NCBI GenBank assembly: GCA_945910005.1
Contig: OX246748.1
Coordinates: forward strand, 9,856,863 to 9,920,862
Origin: Isoperla grammatica
Taxonomy: Eukaryota; Arthropoda; Insecta; Plecoptera; Perlodidae
DNA: 64,000 nucleotides
Direction: 5' to 3'
Each line of letters opens with the position of its first letter. The stretch's first letter is position 1. This document shows, piece after piece, positions 55,653 to 64,000 of the stretch. Position numbers and translations under genes: made by a program. The notes below the pieces were generated by a model. The model made no database searches. It was not told where the DNA came from and saw only the letters and a program-made list of their open reading frames with translations.

Positions 55653-58600
55653 GTAAGAGCATCGTCTGGGGAAAGAACGTTACCGTCGTCTGATGTTGTC
55701 CGACGTTTCGGGCCGATTGCACGTCTTCGGCTTGTTGAATATATCCCCGACCGGGTGACTCTGACACGTTCCTGAGAGGCAAACGTATGAGATCCACCGT
55801 CTCCAATACACCTTGATGTACCAAGTTCCCCTCCCGTTTGGTTCCGTAATAGAATATGTCCAGGGTAGCTCTGTGACCTCTGTCTGTTGTGAAAGGCGAC
55901 GAAAGGTCGTCTCGCCTAGCGGTCGAGTACGTTGCAAAATGTCGAATAATCCCCGAGAGTGTTTGAGACTTGTGGTGCAGAAATCGCAGGACGAATAAGG
56001 CTCGTCTCTGATGCAGCTCTCGAGCCTAAAACGTGCGCCTCACGTAGGTAAGAATTCGTGCATGTTTTTGTTGAACCAACAGTCGATTCCAAATCGGTAC
56101 CCTTGGGCCAGAAATTTGGGTCCTAGCTCCTAGTGTGCTTACGTTTTCTAGTGCACGTAGTCTGGCGGCCCAAATCCCAAACCAGTTCAAAGGAACGTGC
56201 GGCAGAAACTCTTATCAACAGTCGTTGAAACTTCTGAAAACCAACACCAAGGTTAAAGTCCTGCTCGTGTGTCCTGCTCGTGTTTAGATGTTTCACTTTG
56301 GAACTGAAATCTTTCGACATCGCTGCCAACTACCATATCGTAAACCTCCAGCCTGGTGAACTCTTGAATTCTGTATACCTGCTGATAGTCTGCCCTCAAA
56401 TGCTTTAAACTAAGTACACGGTTGATCAGTGGCATCAAATTCCAAACGTCTTAACTGCTGTAACTCTTCAGTTGAACAGTAAGTAGGACCTAAGTCTAAA
56501 ATATAGCCTTGTCTACATAGTGACATGCAAAAATACATTTAAAACAGTAGTACTGAACATTGTATTGGCTGCACATTTACTGCACTATACATTGTACTGT
56601 AGAGATAGGGTGTTAATGAGCTAGTAAAATTATTGTAGACCAAGACAATTGGCTGTTGTGTAGTATGAGCACATAGGAAATGGTATTGTCTAATTCAATA
56701 ACATGGTTACAATAAAGTTATCTTTAGACATCCGACTGTCGTCAACACTGGGACAAACAATCGGTTGCTAGAGGCATTTTAATTGTTAAAATCTTTCTTT
56801 TGTTGGTGCCAACTACTAATTCAATGTTTGCATGGAGCAAAACAGTCAAATTCGTATTATTTTCATCCTAACAAATAGTAAATTATTTGGTAGCCTATGT
56901 AATATAATATTGTATGGCTTATTTCATGTAGTAGGCCGAAGTTTTACTTTTCTTCATTTAAGCATACATGCTTGCTGAAATCCCTAATTATATCCACATA
57001 GCCTAGTAGTTTTCCATTGCTTCTTCTAATGCTATCTTACTCTAACACATGTTATCATGTGCATGGTACACTGGCTACGTCTTTGATTCAAGGTCAATGT
57101 GCTAACGCTAGACCTGGCACCACTGTACTGTTAATTCTTCCCACTAGGCAAGTCTGGCTCTTTGCCTGATGACAGAATGTTGATCCTTAATATTCAGTTT
57201 ACTGTACCAGTAATTATTATCCCAAGTTCTTTCCCAATAAGTCCTTTTGCAAACTAAAACATGAACATTAAGTTATGTTTAGTTTAATTAATTTGTGTTT
57301 AATTTACATACCTAGCCAATTAGAGCATAAGGTTACTAATTTAGCCAATCTGATGAAGCAATTTTGGTCCTAGAAATAAAAAATATTTTGATTTTCTGCT
57401 CAATGCCCCTTTCTTGTAATGCTCCTACTGCTTCTTATTAGTATTTTCTTCATTTTGTTTTATTAATTTAAATTGTAACCTTCACCTGCTTGAATAAACT
57501 TACCAAAGTCTATATTTTATGAATACCAGTATCCTCTCACTTTTATTTATAGGGATAATTTATATAAATAATTTCAGACACAGTACACTTCTAATTTCAT
57601 TTTCATGAAAAATCAAACAGTGAAAAAACAAATGAAATACCTTATAAATGATAACCAATTTGTTAGAAAATGAAAAGATTTCTAAGGCGGTGCATACAAC
57701 AATGAAATCCCGATCGCTTACAGCGCATTCTGTAATCTTACATTCTCTTTCATTTGTCTATGCCCGCAACACATTATAGTTCTCAGTGATCTAGCCATAA
57801 GTGAAGAATAGCGTGATAAGTAATTCGGATACGTATTTGATTCATTCACTGACTGATTGTACTTAGTCTTACGTTCGGGTAAGTTCATTAGGCGGCCTTG
57901 CCGAGGCTCGACCATGGGTTGTGTCATTCAGTGAAAAGCCTACTGGTCACATCCAGGCTGAAGCCAGTCACCACACAACCATTGTTGTTTGTTAGCAAAT
58001 TAAGAAAAAGTTTAGACCTATGATGTAGCTAGTTTTATGCATTTATTCATGATGTGCAGATAGTACACACTACACATGGGATTTATTTAAGACAAAATAT
58101 GCTGATGGTATAGATTTTCAGTTAATTTGTTTGTTAGCAACTGTAACAATATTTGCATCCATTTTACAGACTCGCTCAATTGCATGTCAAATCAAGCTGT
58201 GTTTACTAAAGCCGTGCGCACCGGTAATATTATAATGTACATCGATATAAACCTATCTATAGCGTTCATTACGAATGAAAAAGTAGTCGTTAGACAGTGT
58301 TTTGTTTCAGACAAACAGCGTGCACATATCGAAGAAAGACACAACATTGTTCGCACACCCCCATAGGGAGTATTCACGTGACGTCACATCGGCCGTATTG
58401 GAGGCTACCTATAGTACTATATTTTCAAGTTTCATTTAGCTGTCAATAGAAAACAAATATATTGTTTACGGGGAAATGTGAGAGTTTGAACACGTGTGTC
58501 CCCCAATGAAGATTACGGAAATGATTATGTGTGCAATTGTAAACAACAAAAAGTGGCCAAAATAAGAAAGTTTATTAAAGTTGCTTTTCAGTAATAATAG

Positions 58601-61600
58601 TAAACCAAAATTGAAGAACAGTTTAACTTCAACCTAATGCCAGCTGAAACATTGTAACAATGAACTACCAATCACATGCCATTGTGGTCTCCAATGTGGC
58701 CACGGAGTCCACCATGCGTACCATGTGAATACACCCTACATATAATACATATATATATATATATATATGTATCTTGACCCCGTTTCCAACATTAATTATC
58801 GGGTAGGGGGGAGTAGCGAAGTACTCCATGTCTTGGGCTAATGTCTTCGTTGCCGGCTAGCCAGGCCTGACACAACCACCTCCTCAACCTCTTCCCCAAT
58901 CACTTCTTCTGTTACCAGAGGGCTGTTTAGTAGTTCCCTCCGTCTCTCACGGTTTTCCCATAGTCTTTCTGCTTCAACTTCGTTCCATGATCTTCCTCTA
59001 ATCTATTCATATTAAAATACATTCAATAAAATAACAATGATGATAATAATCTGTCGCAGGAGTCCCACGACAGAGAAAATCCCGCAAGAGGAGAATACAA
59101 GCCCGCCCGGCCTGCGTACTCTAGGCCGGTCACGCAGCGTCGGCCCCCCCTCGTGCACCCCCACTACCGAGGAGAACACAAGCCCGCCAGCCCTCCGTAC
59201 TCGAAGCCGATCACGCAGCGCCGGCCCGCGTTGTCTACGCTCCACCTCGTGCAACCCCACTGTCATGGACGCCTCGCGCAAGCGTAGGCGGTCCACCCCG
59301 CTGCCCTGGTCGCAAGACTTTGAGGACATGCTGCCCAAGAACAAACGAAAGAAGAGTACCGTCGACAGGCATGTCATGTTTAACGTTTAATTTCTTCTGA
59401 ATTCTGAAAGTGTGTGACCAGGTATTCATTAAGCTTGGATTTGAAAGTGTTAACATTAGTTTCTCTCTTTATAAAAGTAGATAATTGGCATTATGGGGGA
59501 CTTTTTTTGGCTTGAGATTGATTTGTTGTATCTTGACACTAGCTAATGTTTTATGATGGTACACACACTTAATTTAAAAAACTGCCCATGCACAAATCCT
59601 TCAACAGAATTTTGTGGGCTTCATAATGTTTCTTTCCATGTACATTACTTCTGTTTGAACCTATTATTCATCATCATCATCATTATCCATCGCCGTTTCC
59701 TGCTTCTGGCAGGGTCAGCTTGGGTTTCACAACAAAATTTTTCCACCTCTTCCTATCTTCCCACAATCGTACTTCCTCTACTTGCTCCCAGTTCTCTCCT
59801 CTCTTCTGTAGGCCTTCAGCAATCTTTTCCTTCCATCTCTTCCTTGGTCTTCCCCATCTTAACCTATTATTAATTATTATTAATTACTCTGTAACTTGCA
59901 TTATTATAGTAGATAATAAGAAAAATTATGAACAAAACCAAAACAGTACGAATAAAATCGAATTGAATTGAACGATCGTACTCGTTGCGCCATCTCGACG
60001 TAATTCGACAAAGCCGTACAAATAAATGACAATCACAATTACAGGCCGGCCTCGTCGCTGGGACTGTGGACCCCCGAGGAAGACGAGGACGCCGTATCGA
60101 CCGCGGCCTTCACGTCGGATGAGGAGCGGTCCGAGGTCGCCAGCCGGGCGAGGAGCGCCAGCGTGTCGAGCGCCGAGGGGAACTCCTCGCCCGAGAGCGT
60201 CCGCAGCGAACACCGACGCTATCCGAAGAAGGCCAAGATGAAGAAGCTCAAGAAGAAACAACGCTCGGAGATGTTTCAGGTGGGTCTTATAGTCGCAGTC
60301 AAGGTCCACTAGATCGCTTGTAGCACGCGCGCAAAGTAAGGTCATCTAACCTATTTCCATAATGTTAGAAATCACATGTTATTCAAATGGGAGAATCATT
60401 CAGAAAAACAAATGAATTGATGTGTCAAAACAAATTATGGGCCAAAAAGGCAAAATAACAATCTGTAATGAGATTTTGTCTTCACATTCTATATACATAG
60501 GGTCTATTTGTTTTAATACTTTACGCGTTAGTTCACATTATTGGTGAGGATTATTTAAATAATAATGCGATTTTTGTAGTTGGATCCAAAATGGCGATTT
60601 TGGATCTCATTCAATGACCTTACTTTGCGCTTTGCAATTACTCCGCTAGGAGTAAATCCAGTAGACCTTGAGTCACAGTCTGTGTTGCTACTTGGATTTA
60701 GTACTTGCTGGCAATGTTTAGGCCTCACGGTGAAAAGTTTTTCTAGTTTTTCAATTTTTTGCCAATCCTGTGAAAAGTTTCAACATTTTTGAGAAGTTGT
60801 GTTCAGCAGTTGGTGTGGTTTTTACTGTTAGTTAAATTTGCTCTGGCTATGACCGTAGTCTCAAGAAAACTGAATCTAGATGGCAGACTTAGTAAGACTA
60901 TAGCAGGAATCATCATAATTGGTTTCACATGACATAATATAGAATACTTAAAACTTTAATTAGCATCTTTAATATGTACCTATGATACAGTATATTTCCT
61001 TTTTAGCAAGTGGTGTTTAAATACACATTACCTTTTCTCACAATGTATTTTTATGCAAGTGAAATGTATATCTACAGCAGAGTTTAAATACTTGTAATTT
61101 TCTTGTTTCTGTAGACTGCACCCAATTCGGATGATTCCGACTTGGTAAGTTCAAAGCGTTTCAAAGTGTGTTCAAGTGCGTTGTGTGACTTAGAGCCTGT
61201 TCCAAGAGTGGCCATACTCCCTCTCTTACCGTACATTAGGTATTGTAGTTTCCAAAACGTGTGGCCTCATAGTTGCACGCCAAGAATACTTTGTTTCTCC
61301 CCCCCCCCCCCCCCCTCTCCGCCGAAGTCTGCACGTAAACCTAAATACTGTTTTTTGTTCGTAGAACGTGTCGATGTAACTTATATCTATCGATGCACTC
61401 TTTCTTTCCATAGCCATCCACTTCGGAAGTTAATGGCGTGGTAAGCGTGAAATATAATACAATACTGTGTGACTAATGTGTACGTATTTGTGCGAGTGCT
61501 ATCATTATATTCGAGCAGTCTGTGGCTGCAGATCTGTATTAGTTTTTGGTTTTGTGTGTTACGGTAATTTTTATGGATTGACCAATCAATACTAATATCT

Positions 61601-62313
61601 GTTTTGCAAAGAAGATTGTTTCTATAGGCCTAATTTGTTTTGTAGATAACTTCAAAATTGTTTGCTTTGTAAAATTATAAAATAACTAGTCGGACTGTGT
61701 TTCAATTTCTCTTTCTTACATTCTTTTTACACTTTTCGATTTTGAATTGTCGACGAAAACCATTCCACCCCCCCCCCCCCCCCCCGCACCTCAGATGCCC
61801 ACCCAACAAAAATATTTAAAATATTTATACTAATTAAACAATACTAATTTATGAATAAAACAGATGTCAAAATCACATTTATTTATGATATTCCTCTTTA
61901 TTTATTTATTTAAAACTTGACCCTTGGGTCTCTAACCCTCTGTCACATTTAATAACCTCTAACCCACCACAACACGTTTGAACGGTTTAACGTTTAACCT
62001 TCCCGTCCGTAGTAGAGTCCCAACACGGGTTATAGTATTCGCGCGCGTTTGACGGAAGTTTCGGGCGGTTGTCGCAGATGGCCAAGGTCAAGATGAGCCG
62101 GGAGTCCCCGACGGCGGAGTCTACTGAGCCGTGCACCGAGGACCGCTACTGCTGGTGCTGCCACCGCGACGGCCGACAGATGATAACGTGCACCGCCTGC
62201 CCGAGGGTGTTCCACCTGCGGTGCACGAAGCTCACCGCCCTCCCCGGCGACGACGACGGCTGGGTCTGCCAGATATGCCGGGCGATATCGGACGTGGAGC
62301 GCTCGGACGCCAG
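55579..62313 (+). CDS. PHD-finger protein resembling ZMYND8, 5' part (six exons)
   Basis: Exons 55579-55652, 59060-59368, 60045-60279, 61115-61144, 61414-61440 and 62078-62313 join in phase to about 303 residues and run on past a GTGGGT donor, so the gene is 3'-incomplete here. Residues 1-206 are low-complexity and Ser/Arg/Pro-rich with basic clusters (RKRRRSTPLPW, KKKQRSEMFQ), likely disordered and nuclear. Residues about 248-293 form a PHD finger: CWCCHRDG, CTACPRVFHLRC, GWVCQIC. From memory, CW-C-CHR and C-x-x-CPRV(Y/F)HxxC are closest to the ZMYND8 PHD, which in that family is followed by a bromodomain, PWWP and MYND finger and reads histone marks in transcription and DNA-damage responses. 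The bromodomain exons are not in the window. Exon 1 and the GC-AG intron 2 rest on phase agreement, not homology. Confidence 0.6.
55690..55990 (-). mobile_element. SINE-like or MITE-like repeat in intron 1
   Basis: On the minus strand, CCTTTCACAACAGACAGAGG and CTACCCTGGACATATTC recall the head of the unit at 28170-28215, and GTGCAATCGGCCCGAAACGT recalls the core of the elements at 27225 and 39091. It is a composite or distant relative of those repeats. Confidence 0.45.
55991..58790. other. Intron 1, no exon seen
   Basis: The intron is AT-rich and has no recognised exon or repeat family except an AT run (58748-58769). Frames at 57718-57927 (minus) and 58127-58366 (plus) are 69-79 codons long without a recognisable domain. 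Confidence 0.5.
58795..59015 (-). mobile_element. LINE-type C-terminal fragment
   Basis: On the minus strand the frame RLWENRERRRELLNSPLVTE then EEVVVSGLASRQRRH parallels WWEDRKVWTEFVERAEEEE...ASGMASRLRCT at 62460-62615, and both are followed by CCCCTACCCGA. It lies directly before exon 2. Confidence 0.6.
59060..59368 (+). CDS. PHD-finger gene exon 2, with 27-residue duplication
   Basis: The acceptor CTGTCGCAG is followed by 102 full codons. EENTSPPGLRTLGRSRSVGP and EENTSPPALRTRSRSRSAGP are in-frame repeats 81 bp apart (59088 and 59169). The end SRKRRRSTPLPWSQDFEDML then PKNKRKKSTVD is basic and may carry a nuclear signal. The only nearby donor in the right phase is GC (CAG then GCATGT at 59369). 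Confidence 0.6.
59662..59868 (-). mobile_element. LINE C-terminal fragment with GAT tail
   Basis: On the minus strand the frame GRPRKRWKEKIAEGLQKRGE then NWEQVEEVRLWEDRKRWKNF then PEAGNGDG ends in ATAATGATGATGATG. This is the usual end of a non-LTR retrotransposon ORF2 followed by a GAT-type tail. Confidence 0.7.
60045..60279 (+). CDS. PHD-finger gene exon 3
   Basis: The acceptor ATTACAG is followed by PASSLGLWTPEEDEDAVSTA, SARSASVSS-type Ser-rich sequence (VASRARSASVSSAEGNSSPE) and KKAKMKKLKKKQRSEMFQ, then GTGGGT in phase 0. The acidic-to-basic low-complexity layout and strong GC content support a real exon; no domain is present. Confidence 0.65.
60280..61114. other. Intron 3, nothing recognised
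   Basis: The intron is AT-rich with one 70-codon frame (60580-60792) lacking any recognisable domain. I see no repeat family. Confidence 0.5.
61115..61144 (+). CDS. PHD-finger gene microexon (30 nt)
   Basis: TTTCTGTAG then ten codons (TAPNSDDSDL) then GTAAGT, phase 0 at both ends, with a pyrimidine-rich tract before the acceptor. The acidic Ser/Asp sequence fits the disordered region around it. It could be optional, since skipping keeps the frame. Confidence 0.5.
61414..61440 (+). CDS. PHD-finger gene microexon (27 nt)
   Basis: TTTCTTTCCATAG then nine codons (PSTSEVNGV) then GTAAGC, phase 0 at both ends. It is symmetric like the preceding microexon, so either can be skipped without a frameshift. 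Confidence 0.5.
61441..62077. other. Intron 5, nothing recognised
   Basis: It contains a C18 run (61768-61785) and AT-rich sequence; the last 100 bp before exon 6 are GC-richer. No repeat family was recognised. Confidence 0.5.
62078..62313 (+). CDS. PHD-finger gene exon 6 (PHD domain)
   Basis: The acceptor GTCGCAG is followed by MAKVKMSRESPTAESTEPCT, then the PHD finger with its Cys4-His-Cys3 ligands (C-W-C-C-H, C-T-A-C, H-L-R-C, W-V-C-Q-I-C), and then AISDVERSDA in phase 2 before GTGGGT. It is very GC-rich and clearly coding. The zinc ligands are all present. An ATG is the first codon, so an internal promoter could also start here. Confidence 0.88.
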
Positions 62314-62439
62314 GTGGGTAAACTTTTTTTCTTTTTTTTGGGGGGGGTTTTGGAGTTTTTGGAAATTTCTTAGATTAAAATTATGTGTACAACAACATTT
62401 TGCGACGTAGGCCTAACTGCCCTATTGGTAATGTTTTTA

Positions 62440-62670
62440 TTTTATTTATTTATGCAACTTGGAAAGAGGTCAATCAGGAACGATGGTGGGAAGATAGAAA
62501 AGTATGGACAGAATTTGTAGAAAGAGCAGAGGAAGAAGAAAGTGAAGAGGAGGAACCAGAAGAAGTTAACATGAGGGAAGCGTCAGGCATGGCCAGCCGG
62601 CTTCGATGTACCTAGGGGCCAGAATATGATGGGATTAATTTCCTATCCCCTACCCGACTTCATTGTTGGA
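62440..62670 (+). mobile_element. LINE-type C-terminal fragment
   Basis: The frame EVNQERWWEDRKVWTEFVER then EEEESEEEEPEEV then ASGMASRLRCT ends at 62615 and is followed by CCTATCCCCTACCCGACTTC. It shares frame and tail with the inverted copy at 58795-59015. Confidence 0.6.
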
Positions 62671-62716
62671 CACAGGGAGCAGATATAAAAAAAAAAAAAA
62701 TTTACAATTTATTTTA

Positions 62717-62860
62717 GGATGTGGAAACGCGAGGAGGGGAATGTAGTTGACGGGGAAGAGTGGGGGCAGGATAGAAGAAGATGGAGAGGCTTATCTTCAA
62801 TGTTGACCCAACGCAGAGTTGGACGTGGCAACAGATGATGATCATGATGATTTACAATTT
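62717..62860 (+). mobile_element. LINE 3'-tail fragment
   Basis: GGATGTGGAAACGCGAGGAG, GGAAGAGTGGGGGCAGGATA, GAAGATGGAGAGGCTTATCT and ACGCAGAGTTGGACGTGGCA then GATGATGATCATGATGA match the tail of the LINE at 42240-42390 nearly word for word. Confidence 0.75.
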
Positions 62861-62916
62861 ATTGGTTTTATCACTATTGTTCTTATTTATTTACAATTGT
62901 TTACATATTTCTTGTA

Positions 62917-62984
62917 CAGTAAAACTTCTTAATAACAAAATAATAATCTGGCCCGCAAGAGTTTGTTGTGAAGAAGTTTTACTG
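62917..62984. mobile_element. Short pogo/Tigger-like MITE
   Basis: CAGTAAAACTTCTTAATAAC and GTGAAGAAGTTTTACTG are inverted and flanked by TA. It contains AATAATCTGGCCCGCAAGAG, close to AATAACCTGGCCCCCAATAG in the element at 54596-54771, of which it is an internally deleted relative. Confidence 0.75.
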
Positions 62985-63375
62985 TACTACTCTAGTGCAC
63001 TAATGAAACTTCAAAAACTTCAAAAACTCGCATACCATTAACTTGTGTATATGCAATTGAGTGTATAAAAGAAGGCTATTCAAATAAATAAATAAATAAA
63101 TAAATAAAAAAATAATTAAAACATATCTTTTATGCTTAAAACCTCATTTTGTAGGTAGTGTTTTTTTTTCAAGTGTGTTTTTGGTTTGTATGCATAATAT
63201 TATCGGGCATATGCTTCTAGACTATGGGTTGGGCCTGCTTGGTTATATAGGCTGTGTGGGAGTTGACCTGTGAAAGTGGAGGGGGGCAAGTGGAGAAATT
63301 TCTCTCTCCCTCCATGACAGAGGAAAGTAGGGGGGGGGGGATAGAATCAATAGCAACATCCTGCCATGACTCCAG

Positions 63376-63528
<153 letters not shown>

Positions 63529-63710
63529 CACTCACGTAGGGGTTTAGACAGATACTGGCATACATAAATATACGTACAGTCAAGTTAAAAAGTGCAGACG
63601 CTCACATTTTTGCATGTATAATGTAAATAATATTTAAATGAATTTGCATTGTCTTCTCACTCGGGAATTATAAGAATTGATTTTCTGTGGGGTATGTTAT
63701 ATCATTTATT

Positions 63711-63885
63711 ATGTGTTTCGTTGCTGTGACGGCTCCAAAGTCGCCGGTTACATAAATCTACCGTACCATACAGGTACAGTAGATTGAAGTCAATTTCCAA
63801 AGTTAAAATCTCCAGTCCCAACTGGGAATCGTACCCTGGACCTTGTGCATGGGAAGCATGAATAAACCCACAAGACCAACGAGCC
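63711..63885 (-). mobile_element. tRNA-derived SINE, copy B
   Basis: Read on the minus strand, GGCTCGTTGGTCTTGTGGGT is followed by a CATGCTTCCCATGCAC anticodon-like hairpin and GGTACGATTCC (B box, about 63824-63834). The tail with CCGGCGACTTTGGAGCCGTC and ACAGCAACGAAACAC matches copy A at 46914-47083. Confidence 0.65.
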
Positions 63886-64000
63886 TATACGACATATTTA
63901 TGCCCAGATATCAAAGAACTAAGATAGCCTACATACCCTACCTATTTTTTGTTTTGTTTTGTTTTGTATTTTCACATTTAAAATATCCAACATAAAATAA

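Noticed and set aside
62078..62313. ZMYND11-type or BAF45-type PHD as the identity of the PHD-finger gene
   Set aside because: The spacing CW-C-CHR and CPRVFHLRC is closer to the ZMYND8 PHD as I recall it, and a single PHD without an N-terminal winged-helix region argues against ZMYND11. The call stays tentative because the downstream domains lie outside the window.

Overview
This is a window of animal nuclear DNA. Coding sequence is split into short exons with GT-AG introns, introns hold many transposon fragments and microsatellites, and both recognisable genes are animal families. The background is AT-rich, coding exons are clearly GC-richer, and C/G homopolymers and TAGGCCTA-type words are frequent. 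I infer a marine invertebrate; the sequence alone does not let me name the phylum.

Layout: (1) 1-1344, AT-rich DNA with no gene seen. (2) About 1345-22527, one uninterrupted satellite array of roughly 21 kb. Its unit is a dimer of about 139 bp made of two diverged halves of about 70 bp, organised into higher-order repeats (for example a 2,084-bp period at about 5220-9400) and long internal segment duplications. All long open frames there are by-products of the repeat. (3) 22.5-37.8 kb, gene-poor DNA with degenerate tandem repeats, SINE-like units, small inverted-repeat elements and a complete-ended non-autonomous hAT element with an exact 8-bp target duplication. (4) 37874-51689, minus strand: a complete ten-exon gene for a myotubularin-related protein 9 (MTMR9) orthologue of 568 residues, a predicted inactive phosphatase; its introns carry a 3-kb foldback transposon, a LINE fragment, pogo-like MITEs, SINEs and a palindrome with a hammerhead-like fold. 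(5) 51.7-55.6 kb, the interval between two divergent genes, with a cluster of palindromic MITEs. (6) 55579-62313 and continuing past the window, plus strand: the 5' half of a PHD-finger gene resembling ZMYND8, with two microexons and one predicted GC-AG intron. (7) 62.3-64 kb, intron sequence with repeats, a long CT microsatellite and a second tRNA-derived SINE copy.

MTMR9 and the PHD-finger gene start about 3.9 kb apart on opposite strands. MTMR9 proteins are phosphoinositide-phosphatase regulators in the cytoplasm and on membranes, whereas ZMYND8-type proteins are chromatin readers; I see no functional link beyond their position. The strongest unusual points are the nested higher-order structure of the satellite, the four-copy 25-bp repeat built across the exon 6/intron 6 splice donor of MTMR9, the foldback element with a broken transposase-like remnant in its loop, the hammerhead-like palindrome, and the GC-AG intron with an in-frame 81-bp duplication in the PHD-finger gene.
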